From: CAWEBF01 sp963807235 | GTDB taxonomy: Bacteria > Acidobacteriota > Vicinamibacteria > Vicinamibacterales > UBA2999 | Direction of reading: 5' to 3' | Assembly: GCA_963807235.1 (NCBI GenBank) | Contig: CAWEBF010000003.1 | Coordinates: forward strand, 62,001 to 126,000 | Length of the DNA: 64,000 bases | Part shown: positions 1 through 8,303 of the stretch, piece by piece | Numbering within the stretch: the stretch's first letter is position 1 | Layout: the number at the start of each line of letters is the position of its first letter | Notes under the pieces: model-generated | Told to the model about the DNA's origin: nothing | The model's database searches: none | What the model saw: the letters and a program-made list of their open reading frames with translations, nothing else | Program-made: the position numbers and the translations under genes

Positions 1-1674
1 AGCCAGGCCGGACAGGCGAATCATCTCCCGGGCCAGGCTCTCGATCCGGATCTGTTCGCCCATCTCTAGAAGGAAGACCTCACCGCCTTTGGCGATGGCT
101 CCAGCCTGCAGCACCAGCAGGACGGCCTCGGGGATGGTCATGAAGTACCGCTTGACGTCGGGATGGGTGATGGTGACCGGCCCGCCGTCGGCGATTTGTT
201 TCTTGAAGAGCGGAATGACGCTTCCCCGACTCCCGAGCACGTTGCCAAAACGGACGGCACAGCTCACCGTCGGCGAGCCTACACGGCTGCGAACCAGCAG
301 TTCCGACACCCGCTTGCAGCAGCCCATAACACTCGTGGGATTGACGGCTTTGTCGGACGAGATGCAGACCACTTTCTCGACGCCGTGCCTCGCCGCGGCA
401 TCCAGCACGTTCTGAGTTCCAATGATGTTGTTGAGCACGGCCTCGTCTGGATTCGCCTCCATCAAGGGGACGTGCTTGTCGGCGGCCGCGTGGAATACCA
501 CATGTGGGCGCCTGGTTGCGAAGACGTGCTCCATCTTAGGGGCGTTGATGATGTCGCCGATGATTTCCTCGAGCTCGATGCCGTCGGCGTGCGGCAGCAG
601 GCGCTGCTTGGTGGCATAGATACTGTTCTCGCCACGGCCGAGGAGGATGATCTTGCGGGGGCCGAACTTGAGAATCTGGAAACACAGCTCGCCGCCGATG
701 CTGCCTCCGGCTCCGGTGACCAGGACGGTCTTGTCCGTCAGCAAGCGGCGCAAGCCAAGCTCATCCAGCTCGACCTTGGCCGATTCGCGGCCGAGCAGGT
801 CCTCGATCTGCACCTCGCGCAGGTCGCTGATCGTTACCTTGCCAAGGAACAGCTCATCAAGTCCCGGCGCCACCTGGACCGTAGGACAGAACTGCCGGCA
901 GTGCTCGACCATTTCCCTCAACCGAGCGCCCGAGATCGCCGATATGGCGATAACGATCTGATCGATATGTACTTTTTGCGCTAGGTGTGGCAGGGCGGAG
1001 CGGTCCCCTAGAACCTCGACGCCACGGATGTGCGAGCCCTTGAGCGCGGGGTCGTCGTCGATGATGCCCACAATGCGTTTGGACCCGCGGAACTTGCGCT
1101 CGATGTCCGACAAAATCGACGCCCCGAGATCGCCCGCGCCATAGACCACGACGTTCTGGGCCCGGCTCTTGGCCGCGATCACCCGGGTTTCGCTAGGTGA
1201 GACCAGCCAAGGCAGCAGATCAGGCGATCTCTCGCGCAGTGCGCGCGGCAGGATCCGGAAAGCGCTCAGCAGGACCAGACTTGACGTCCAGTCGAGCAGG
1301 ATAATCGACCGCGGGAACCGGACCTGGTCCAGGGCCAGAAAGAGGTCGGTCATAAGAAACAGCGAGGCCAGACTCAACACCGCCGTCAAGGCCAGCAAGT
1401 CTGGCAGGCCGGTGCGCCGCCACATGGCGCCGTACGAGCCGCTGGCGACGAGAAGAATGACCTTCGTGAAGACGAGCGGGGGCAGATACCGGACCATGAC
1501 GCCGCGGAAGGACTCCGGGATCGCCCCGTCGAACCGCAATACGAATGAAAGGTAGTACGCAAGGCTTATCAGGGATATATCGCCAATGCATTTGACAAGC
1601 CTTCGCGCCCGATGCGAACGGAGGCCGCGTCGGATCAGGCCTGTGATCATGCTTTGAACAGGCTTCATAGTCAT
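1..1674 (-). CDS. FlaA1/CapD-type nucleotide-sugar 4,6-dehydratase/epimerase, 3' end outside window
   Basis: Membrane-anchored UDP-sugar dehydratase/epimerase of polysaccharide or glycan synthesis. About 558 codons are open on the minus strand and the frame runs off the window edge. The first ~110 residues form hydrophobic helices. A first Rossmann segment carries VVYGAGDLG near residue 173. The SDR domain begins near 313 with VLVTGAGGSIGGE, and the catalytic region near 440-455 reads SSDKAVNPT followed by VMGCCK, the layout of FlaA1/WbpM proteins. In-frame ATGs lie at 1674, 1668 and 1650; none has a clear Shine-Dalgarno site, and I chose the longest. Family is sure; the exact sugar is not. 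Confidence 0.9.
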   Translation of the reverse strand, partial: MTMKPVQSMITGLIRRGLRSHRARRLVKCIGDISLISLAYYLSFVLRFDGAIPESFRGVMVRYLPPLVFTKVILLVASGSYGAMWRRTGLPDLLALTAVLSLASLFLMTDLFLALDQVRFPRSIILLDWTSSLVLLSAFRILPRALRERSPDLLPWLVSPSETRVIAAKSRAQNVVVYGAGDLGASILSDIERKFRGSKRIVGIIDDDPALKGSHIRGVEVLGDRSALPHLAQKVHIDQIVIAISAISGARLREMVEHCRQFCPTVQVAPGLDELFLGKVTISDLREVQIEDLLGRESAKVELDELGLRRLLTDKTVLVTGAGGSIGGELCFQILKFGPRKIILLGRGENSIYATKQRLLPHADGIELEEIIGDIINAPKMEHVFATRRPHVVFHAAADKHVPLMEANPDEAVLNNIIGTQNVLDAAARHGVEKVVCISSDKAVNPTSVMGCCKRVSELLVRSRVGSPTVSCAVRFGNVLGSRGSVIPLFKKQIADGGPVTITHPDVKRYFMTIPEAVLLVLQAGAIAKGGEVFLLEMGEQIRIESLAREMIRLSGLA

Positions 1675-1828
1675 ATAAGTGCCATGTCTGTTGAGCTGGC
1701 TACGCATGCTCACGCCCTGTCAGTCCCATGGCGTGACTGCACGCGGCGTATTCACAATCTGAGCCAGGGCTTTCCGAGCCCTACCTGCGGACTTTAGTCG
1801 CCTCGATGAAGGTATTGCGTCGAATAAT

Positions 1829-1874
1829 CCAGGTTTGACACTAGCAGCGGGTAGTCCTGGTTTGACACTAGCAG
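1829..1874. repeat. Two direct copies of a TTTGACACTAGCAG motif
   Basis: In the gap 1675-1936 a 19-base stretch at 1829-1847 recurs at 1856-1874 with one mismatch. Each copy contains TTGACA (1835-1840, 1862-1867). The 27-bp period suggests an operator or duplicated promoter element, but no -10 box at proper spacing was found. Nothing else was recognised in this gap. Confidence 0.5.
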
Positions 1875-1936
1875 GCTGGGACGACTGACGTGTGACGATA
1901 CGCTGTCACCTGCTCAGGCGCCGGACGAAGTGAACT

Positions 1937-3802
1937 TCACCGCGGCCGCGTGTCTTGCAGCTTCATCCTCGAGCGAACCTGCCGCACTTCCTCGGCGAGT
2001 GCAGGTTTCAGGCGCAACGCCTCTGCCAGTTCGCTTTGGGCGCGCTCGGGCATGCCATTCGCCGCGAACGCCTCGGCGGCATGCAGGCGGATCTCCGCGA
2101 TCGCGGGACCGAGCTGAATCGCGTCGGCGAACAGCGTGGTTGCCACCGCGCTATTGCCAGTCAGGGTACTCGATCCAGGCGAGCGTGTCGAGCACCACGG
2201 CGCTGCGGGGCGCGAGGGCCACGGCCCGCCTGGCCAGCGGTAGCGCCTCGGCCGGCCTCTTGCGATGTGTCGCCAGGGCATAGGCCAGGTTGTTGAGCGC
2301 GATCGGCTGTTCGGGCTGCATGGCCAGCACCTGCTCGTAGCGGCGAATCGCTGACTCGTACTCGCGGTCCTGATCCTCCAGTCCGGCCAGCAGGAGCAGC
2401 CAATCGCTCACCTGGGGTGCGAGGCGCACTGCCTCTTCCAGCGCGCGCCGCGCTCCGGTGCGGTCATCCCGATCGAGGCGAGCCTCGGCTTGCAGCGACA
2501 GCTCGATGGCGCGTTCGGGCACGCCGCGGAGCAGCGCGGACGATTCGGCAATCCGGCGCATCGCAAAGAATCCCGGAAGTCCCGTGCCTGCGTGGACATC
2601 GCCTTCGATCTCTGCACGGGACATCGCCGGTCGCGAGAACGGTGCCAGGAGTGGATCGCCCACGATCACGGTCTGCCAGCTCAGGGACGGCGTTGCCAGG
2701 TAGAACGCCTCCGCCAGGTTGAAGCCCGCAACGTAGGCGGGGAAGAGGATCTCCGGTCTGACTGCACCCAGCAGATACGGCTCGCCGATCTGGCCCGATG
2801 CGCCCGTGACGCCGTCGCGAATGAGATCGCCGATGAGCGATTCGGTTGATCCCTCGAACGGCACTGGTGTCGTACCGCGGCCCCGCCTGGTTGCCAGGTT
2901 GCGGGTGGTTCCCGGAAGGTCCGGGCATCGAAGCTGGCGAGATTGGCGGCGATCGAGCCCGGGCCGAACGCCATCGACGCGGAGCGGGCCTGGTTCGCCG
3001 GGTCTGTGGACCCCCACGACGCATAACCGAGCACCGGGCCGACACCCCGCGCGGGCTTGGCGGTCGACTCGAGAACGACGCGATCCTGGTGCCCCTGCGC
3101 GGCGAGCCGCTGGGCGGCCAGCTCGAGCCAGTCATCGCCGGTGCGGTCGGTGGCCGGCCCGCGCTGATCGAGCACAATCTGCCCCTCTGGCCGTGGGGCC
3201 TGCGCCCGGTTCACCAGGCCGAGCGCCTGTTGCACCGTATACGCGTCCAGTCGTGTCACCAGGTAGATGTCGTGCTCGCGGTGCGTGAACCGGCGGGCGT
3301 CACCGATGGGGCGGCCGCCGAGGAAGAAAGGGTTGTCGACTCGGCCGCTCACGTTCAACTGCTGCCCGGTCAGACGCCGGTAGAGCAGTGTCAACTCGGA
3401 ATCCACGCTGGCAAGGGTTCCGGTCAGGCCAGTCGTGCCGGCGATGCGAAGCGGCACGCCCTTGGTCAGCACCAGGTACAGAAGGCGATCCTGCAGCCCG
3501 CCACGCCGAATCGCCACCGCGAGGGGCCGTTCAATCGAAGCTTCGTACGCCGGTCGCTCGATCGTGTCCTGCGTCGAGGTTTGAATCCGCAGGATGTTGG
3601 AAGGGGGCAGTTTTCGCGTGACGGCATAGTGCTCGCCGACACGTTTGGACTCCTCGCTGCTCTCGTTGATGACGACGGCGACGTTTTCGGCCGACTGCGC
3701 CTGGAGCGTGGGAACGGTGCAATAGAGGGAGATCAGCGCACAAACCACCACGCCTGTGGCCAAGGAGCGGAGGCGGCTGACGCACTGACTCATCCTTACC
3801 AT
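1937..3802 (-). CDS. TIGR03790-type secreted protein fused to TPR repeats (two frameshifts)
   Basis: A signal peptide (hydrophobic ~10-35, ending LQAQSA) precedes a domain I recognise as the TIGR03790 family of unknown function. It shows VINESSEES, YLVLTKGVPLRI, GYASWGS and VGDPLLAPF. About 230 C-terminal residues form TPR-like helices. The reading frame breaks near 2870 and again near 2160, and each time homologous-looking protein continues in the next frame. I therefore treat it as one gene of about 620 residues. The start at 3802 overlaps the zinc-ribbon gene by seven bases; an ATG at 3793 is an alternative. It is the last gene of the overlapping operon starting at 8241. Confidence 0.72.
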
Positions 3803-3975
3803 CCGTTACAGTCAAACTTGAACCCGCACTTCAGGCACTTCACGCAGCCCTTGACCTTCGCGAGGTCGTGGGACTCGCCGCATCGCGGGCAGGTGGTGTC
3901 GTCGAGTGCAGTCTCGGGCGCGGCGTTCGCCGGCTCCGGGAGCGGAGTAGACGGCTGAACAGACGCCCGGCTCAT
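3796..3975 (-). CDS. Small zinc-ribbon protein (59 aa)
   Basis: The C-terminus carries CPRCGESHD and then GCVKCLKCGF, two CxxC pairs that should bind one zinc. The spacing resembles the C-terminal zinc ribbon of B12-dependent ribonucleotide reductases and similar ribbons. The N-terminal half is a Pro/Ala/Glu-rich linker. The ATG at 3975 overlaps the stop of the upstream methyltransferase as ATGA, which fixes the start and suggests translational coupling. The linker is nearly repeated in the gene at 4636-4809, which lacks the ribbon. Function unknown; a nucleic-acid or protein adaptor is possible. Confidence 0.7.
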   Translation of the reverse strand: MSRASVQPSTPLPEPANAAPETALDDTTCPRCGESHDLAKVKGCVKCLKCGFKFDCNGW

Positions 3976-4643
3976 AGCTTTTGGTTTCCCTCGCGGAGCT
4001 TTTCGCAGACCACCAGCACCTCTTCCGAAAGAAAACGCCACGTCCAGAATCGTCCGGCCTCTCTGAGTCCAGCGAAACGAAGCTCTTCCTGCAGCTCTTC
4101 TTCAGTTACCGGGTATCGAGTCGGGGCTTCGTAGCGGAGCCGTCTTTTCAATCCGCGCCTGTATTGATACCAACGATTGGAGTAGGTGTTCGAACAAACC
4201 ACCCAACGGCGACTCACCCTTGCCATCTCGCCAAGCATGACGCGCCTTTGTTGGGTTGGAATGTGCGGCAGGAAGCGCATGGACACCACGGCATCGAACG
4301 CTTCATTGCAGAACGGCAGAGCGTCAGCGCTGGCGCGGCCAAAGTGCAAACGTCGGTCAGCACCATGCAACCGGCTTTTTGCGACCTCGATCATTTCCTG
4401 CGAAATGTCAGCGCAGGTGACGTGAAATCCCCAATTCAAGAGCGCTTTTGAAAACCGCCCGGTGCCGCAGGCAGCGTCCAACACCGACGTCCCGCTGCCA
4501 AGGACTCGTAGCGCCCGGGAGAGAGCCCGCAATCCAGCACGTTGAAACAGCCGGTCGCCAAACGACGCGAATCGCTCTTGCTCATAGATCTCCGCCACTC
4601 TACGGCTTTGAAAATGCAGGCGCGGGTCGAATGAATCATTCAT
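3972..4643 (-). CDS. SAM-dependent methyltransferase, class I (223 aa)
   Basis: Small-molecule-type methyltransferase. Motif I is VLDAACGTGRF at residues 54-64. The acidic end of beta2 follows in VTCADIS, and the motif II/III region is in ASADALPF and DAVVSMRFLPHI. The fold is that of UbiE/COQ5-like Methyltransf_11 proteins. The substrate cannot be read from the sequence. It overlaps the preceding 57-aa gene by eight bases and the following zinc-ribbon gene by four, so it is almost certainly co-transcribed with them. The basic stretch RRGLKRRLRYEAPTRYP near the C-terminus is unremarked in the families I know. Confidence 0.85.
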   Translation of the reverse strand: MNDSFDPRLHFQSRRVAEIYEQERFASFGDRLFQRAGLRALSRALRVLGSGTSVLDAACGTGRFSKALLNWGFHVTCADISQEMIEVAKSRLHGADRRLHFGRASADALPFCNEAFDAVVSMRFLPHIPTQQRRVMLGEMARVSRRWVVCSNTYSNRWYQYRRGLKRRLRYEAPTRYPVTEEELQEELRFAGLREAGRFWTWRFLSEEVLVVCEKLREGNQKL

Positions 4644-4809
4644 TGTGTCGCCTTAGAGAGACGCCTGACTCAGGCGCCTGAGGACAGCATGAGCCAATGA
4701 ATGATCCCAACTCATGATCTATCGGACCTCCGACGCCGTCGAGTTCAGTCTCGGGCGAGGAGTTCGCCGGCTCCGAGAGCGGAGTAGATGGCGGAACGGC
4801 TGAGCTCAT
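4636..4809 (-). CDS. 57-aa protein related to the zinc-ribbon peptide linker
   Basis: Starts with an ATG that overlaps the permease stop (ATGA, 4806-4809) and ends eight bases inside the methyltransferase gene. Its first ~25 residues (PPSTPLSEPANSSPETELD) closely match the linker of the zinc-ribbon protein at 3796-3975 (QPSTPLPEPANAAPETALD). The cysteine pairs are absent: the C-terminal half reads DHELGSFIGS and then ends. It is either a real partial paralogue or a decayed duplicate kept open by its position in the operon. Confidence 0.5.
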   Translation of the reverse strand: MSSAVPPSTPLSEPANSSPETELDGVGGPIDHELGSFIGSCCPQAPESGVSLRRHNE

Positions 4810-5993
4810 CGTCCAAATATAATCCGCTCGCTGCGAAACAGCGACACGGTCACGCGCATCAGCAGCGCCGCCGCGACGGCGCACGCCGCTGCCGCCGCGA
4901 CGAACGCCAGCGGCCCCGGCGCGCGTCCACCGAGGACATTCGTCAGCAGCACGTACTGCCCGAGCATCGGCACGCCGAACATCCAGGGCTGGTTGTCGAT
5001 CGGATAGATGGTGCCCAGCACGCCCACGAGCATCGGCGCCAGGATCAGGATGCCCATGTAGCTCTGCGCCTCCTTGAAAGAGCGGGCCAGCGAGGCGACG
5101 CACGACTGCAGCGCGGATGTGACGAGGCACAGCGGCAGCACCGCCGCCATCATGCCGGCGAAGTGCGGCATGCCGAACCGGAACCGCATGCCCATCTCCT
5201 GCAGCGGGATGAAGCGCAGCAGCGCGGCGCAGATGGCCGCCGTGACCGCCACCGCGATCATGGCCGTCAACGCGGCCGCCAAGGTTTTGCCGACGGCCAG
5301 CGCGCTCCGCGGCACCGGGTTGATGAGCAGCGCCTCGAGCGACCCTCGCTCGCGCTCGCCGGCGGTGGCATCGGTGGCGATCTGCATCGCGCCCGTGAAT
5401 GCCGCCAGCAGGATCATCAGCGGAATCACCGCCAGGAGCCGCGCGGCTCGCTGCTGCGTGGTGGACACCTCCACTTCCTGCACGAGCACCGGCGTGGACA
5501 CGGCGGGGCTGACGCCGCGCCCCACCAGCCGCAGGCTTCCGATCTGCGCGTTGTATTGAGCGAAGAGACGGCGCACGCGGTCCACTTGCGGAAACGTGTC
5601 CTGACGTGCGCTGTCGGCCACAAGCTTGATCGTGGCGGGCTTCGACGCGCGGAACCGCTCGGCGAAGTCGGGCGGGATGATCGCCACGACATACTCGTCC
5701 TGATTCTTGACCGCCTGCTCGGGCTCGGCCGGCGCGGGCGCAATCTCGACGCCCGACTGCTGCCGCAGCCACTCCACGAGCGCCGGTGCGTGCTGCGCGC
5801 CGACAATCGGGATGCGCACTTCCTCGGCTGCCCGCTGGCGGTCGGCGATGCGGTTCATCATGAACCCGGTGATCACGGGCCCGATGAGCACCGTCAGCAG
5901 CACCGACGCCAGCGCGCGCCTGTCGCGGCACGAGTCCACGAACTCCTTCACGAGGACCACCGCGGCCTGGCGCCAGGCTCTCCTCGACGTCAT
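4806..5993 (-). CDS. ABC-2 type transporter permease, NatB-like (395 aa)
   Basis: Integral membrane half of an exporter of the NatAB/ABC-2 class. There is one helix near the N-terminus (ASVLLTVLIGPVITGFMM), then a ~130-residue extracytoplasmic region, then about five helices in the second half. The segment TAGERERGSLEALLINPV is the characteristic ABC-2 coupling region. I chose the ATG at 5993 because it overlaps the ATPase stop as ATGA. A longer upstream frame reads through the ATPase gene and is not protein-like. Such pairs export sodium, drugs or other solutes; the cargo is unknown. Confidence 0.88.
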   Translation of the reverse strand: MTSRRAWRQAAVVLVKEFVDSCRDRRALASVLLTVLIGPVITGFMMNRIADRQRAAEEVRIPIVGAQHAPALVEWLRQQSGVEIAPAPAEPEQAVKNQDEYVVAIIPPDFAERFRASKPATIKLVADSARQDTFPQVDRVRRLFAQYNAQIGSLRLVGRGVSPAVSTPVLVQEVEVSTTQQRAARLLAVIPLMILLAAFTGAMQIATDATAGERERGSLEALLINPVPRSALAVGKTLAAALTAMIAVAVTAAICAALLRFIPLQEMGMRFRFGMPHFAGMMAAVLPLCLVTSALQSCVASLARSFKEAQSYMGILILAPMLVGVLGTIYPIDNQPWMFGVPMLGQYVLLTNVLGGRAPGPLAFVAAAAACAVAAALLMRVTVSLFRSERIIFGR

Positions 5994-6724
5994 CGCCGCG
6001 CTCCAGTGGGCGTGCCCGCCAGGGCCACGAAAGCATCTTCCAGGTTCTCGTGGCCACCCTGCGCGCGCAGCTCGTCGGGCGAGCCGTGGGCCACCACGCG
6101 GCCACCTGCCACGACCACGATGGTGTCGCACAGTGCCGATACCTCCTGCATCACGTGGCTCGAGAACAAGACGCAGCGTCCGTCGGCGCGCAGCTTCCGC
6201 ACGATTTCGCGCACCGCGCGCGTGCTCATCACGTCCAGGCCGTTGGTGGGTTCGTCCAGCAGCACGTTCTGCGGCTGGTGTACCAAGGCCCTCGCCAATG
6301 CCACCTTGGTGCGCTCCCCGTGGGAGTAGCCCGCGGCGCGCCGGTCCGCGATGTGCTTCATGTCCAGCAGCTCGAACAGTTCCTCCGTCCGCTGGGCGAG
6401 CGTGGCCGCGCTCAGGCCTTGCAGCTCGCCGAAATAGCGGATGTGCTCGCGCGCGGTGAGCCGCGGGTACAGCCCGTACACGTCGGGCAGCACGCCCAGG
6501 CGAGCCTGCGCCGCCAGCGGCTTCTTCGCCGCGTCGATGCCGTCCACCTTGATCGTGCCGGCGTCAGGCCGCATCACGCCGTACAGCATGCGCAGCGTGG
6601 TGGTCTTGCCGGCGCCATTGGGACCCAGCAGGCCCGTCACGCGGCCGTCGCCCGCGGTGAACGACACGCCGTTCACCGCCGTCACGCTGCCGAAGCGCTT
6701 TTCGAGCCCCGTGACCTCGATCAC
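5990..6724 (-). CDS. ABC transporter ATPase, NatA-like (244 aa)
   Basis: Energises the permease encoded immediately downstream. Walker A is GPNGAGKT (residues 34-41). The signature is a variant, YSHGERTKVALARAL instead of LSGGQ. Walker B with D-loop is NVLLDEPTNGLD and the switch histidine is in LFSSHVM. The GTG at 6724 overlaps the stop of the upstream peptidase gene as GTGA and gives the expected N-terminus IEVTGLEKRFG. The stop overlaps the permease ATG by four bases. A daunorubicin/NatA-type exporter subfamily is likely. Confidence 0.9.
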   Translation of the reverse strand: MIEVTGLEKRFGSVTAVNGVSFTAGDGRVTGLLGPNGAGKTTTLRMLYGVMRPDAGTIKVDGIDAAKKPLAAQARLGVLPDVYGLYPRLTAREHIRYFGELQGLSAATLAQRTEELFELLDMKHIADRRAAGYSHGERTKVALARALVHQPQNVLLDEPTNGLDVMSTRAVREIVRKLRADGRCVLFSSHVMQEVSALCDTIVVVAGGRVVAHGSPDELRAQGGHENLEDAFVALAGTPTGARR

Positions 6725-8241
6725 CGTGATGCCCCCGCCGAAGCCGCCGGCCTGGGACTGGCGAGCGCCGGCTCGGCGCCGGCGGGCGCGGGCTCGGGCC
6801 CGGCAGGTGTCAGGAAGAAGCCCGGCCGCTTCACTGTGCCGATGCAGGTGTCGCGCAGGTTGTCCACGCTGCCTTCCTCGATGAACTGCGTGATCAACCG
6901 GTTGCCGCAGGCCGTGGCCATCACGCCATGGCCCGTGCCGGGCATCGTGTAGTGGCGCACGCGCGTCAGGTGCTTGGTGACGGCCTGGCCCCACGAAGGC
7001 GGCGTCACCGGGTCCAGGTCGCCCGAGAGCACCAGCGTGGGGACGTTCGACGCCACGGGCTCGTAATAGGACGCGTCCACCTTGCCCTTGGGCCAGAACT
7101 CGCAGGCGCGCGCCTGTCCCATCATCAGGCCCGCGCCGAACACCGTGCCGGCCGACTCGCGCTGCAGGTCGCCGGACGTGTAGCGCGGACTGTCCTCGCT
7201 GCAGAGGACCGACAGCTGCATGCCCAGGCTCATGTTGTCGGTGAGGCCTTCGCCCATGAACGCCAGCGCCAGCAGCCCCTGGAAGTCGTTCTGCTCCGCG
7301 CGCTCCATCAACGAGGGCAGCACGGAAGAGGTGAGCGGAGAGTACAGCGCGCCGAAGATCATGCTGGCCACGACCGACGCGCGCATTTCCACTTCTTCAC
7401 CGACGCCCGTCCGTGGATGCACCAGGCGCACGCGCGGGCGCTCGGTCTCCAGCCGGGCAAACAGGGCCCGCACGCGCGTACCCAGTCCGGGGTAGGCCGC
7501 CCGGCAGGCTGCATCCGTCTCGCAGTCGGCCAGGAGTTTGTCCAGCGACCGCTGCGCGTCGCGGGCGGCGAACACCGGCAGGCTCATGTCGGTCGGCGCC
7601 ACGCCGTCCAGCACAACCGATCTGACGTGCGCCTCGTGCCGTTTCAGGTACACCAGCGCCGCGCGCGTACCGTAGGAGCCGCCGTACAGGTTCACCGCGT
7701 CGTAGCCCAGGAACGCGCGCACGTCGTCCAGATCGTCCATCGCGATCGTGGTCGTGTAGAGACGCGGGTCGCCGGGTAGCGCCGCCAGGCACGCCTTCAG
7801 CCGCTCCAACGCGGCCTCGTCCGGCTCGCTCATCTCGCGCAGCGACTCGCCGCCCGACCGGCAGTTCAGCGGGTTGGACTTGCCCGTGCCGCGCTGGTCC
7901 ACCAGCACGATGTCGCGCGTGCGCTGCACGGACCGGAACGCGGACTGGATCAAGCCCGCCATTTGCGCCGCACCTTGTCCGGGGCCGCCCGCCAGGAACA
8001 CGAGCGGGTCCGGCTTTACGTCCGAGCCAATCGAGGGCAGCACGACGATGTTGAGGCGGATGGTCCTGCCCGCGCGTTTCTCGCGATCCTCGAAAACGTC
8101 GTAGCCGCCGCAGTAGCCGTCCGGGGGGCCTTCTTCGGCCTTGCAGGGGCGGAGCCGATCCGTGAAATTCGGCGCGCTTGGACCGCTGCACCCGGCTGCC
8201 ACGGCGGCGGCCAGGAGGCCCACCGCCCACGCACCACGCAT
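6721..8241 (-). CDS. Secreted alpha/beta-hydrolase lipoprotein, tripeptidyl-aminopeptidase-like (506 aa)
   Basis: Serine hydrolase of the proline-iminopeptidase/TAP family, probably trimming peptides outside the inner membrane. The signal peptide ends at a lipobox with Cys18 (AAAVAAGC). The oxyanion region is FLAGGPGQG, the nucleophile elbow GGSYGT near residue 188, the acid in SGDLDPVTPP near 408 and the His in GTGHG near 436; the TAP C-terminal domain lies around these. The tail is Pro/Ala-rich. It is the first gene of the overlapping minus-strand operon that ends at 1937. Its ATG faces the divergent gene at 8304 across 62 bases. Confidence 0.9.
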   Translation of the reverse strand: MRGAWAVGLLAAAVAAGCSGPSAPNFTDRLRPCKAEEGPPDGYCGGYDVFEDREKRAGRTIRLNIVVLPSIGSDVKPDPLVFLAGGPGQGAAQMAGLIQSAFRSVQRTRDIVLVDQRGTGKSNPLNCRSGGESLREMSEPDEAALERLKACLAALPGDPRLYTTTIAMDDLDDVRAFLGYDAVNLYGGSYGTRAALVYLKRHEAHVRSVVLDGVAPTDMSLPVFAARDAQRSLDKLLADCETDAACRAAYPGLGTRVRALFARLETERPRVRLVHPRTGVGEEVEMRASVVASMIFGALYSPLTSSVLPSLMERAEQNDFQGLLALAFMGEGLTDNMSLGMQLSVLCSEDSPRYTSGDLQRESAGTVFGAGLMMGQARACEFWPKGKVDASYYEPVASNVPTLVLSGDLDPVTPPSWGQAVTKHLTRVRHYTMPGTGHGVMATACGNRLITQFIEEGSVDNLRDTCIGTVKRPGFFLTPAGPEPAPAGAEPALASPRPAASAGASR

Positions 8242-8290
8242 CCACCGGCCCCGTGCATAGGTCTACTCACCCTCCGTGCGCAATCGTGGG

Positions 8291-8296
8291 TAGGAT
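8291..8296 (+). promoter_or_regulatory. -10 box TAGGAT before a near-leaderless start
   Basis: TAGGAT ends seven bases before the GTG at 8304, the spacing expected between a -10 box and a transcript that begins at the start codon. The same bases include AGGA, which could instead act as a ribosome site. Confidence 0.4.
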
Positions 8297-8303
8297 ACGC
8301 GAC

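Noticed and set aside
163..984. Long plus-strand open frame over the first kilobase
   Set aside because: It is the antisense shadow of the FlaA1/CapD-type gene, whose minus-strand translation has clear SDR motifs; the plus-strand protein has no recognisable domain.
1612..1797. 61-codon plus-strand frame in the first gap
   Set aside because: No ribosome site, overlaps the start of the dehydratase gene and has no coding character.
4636..6105. 489-codon minus-strand frame overlapping the ABC permease
   Set aside because: Arg/Ala-rich, low-complexity translation in a shifted frame; only its last 57 codons (from ATG 4809) look like a real product.
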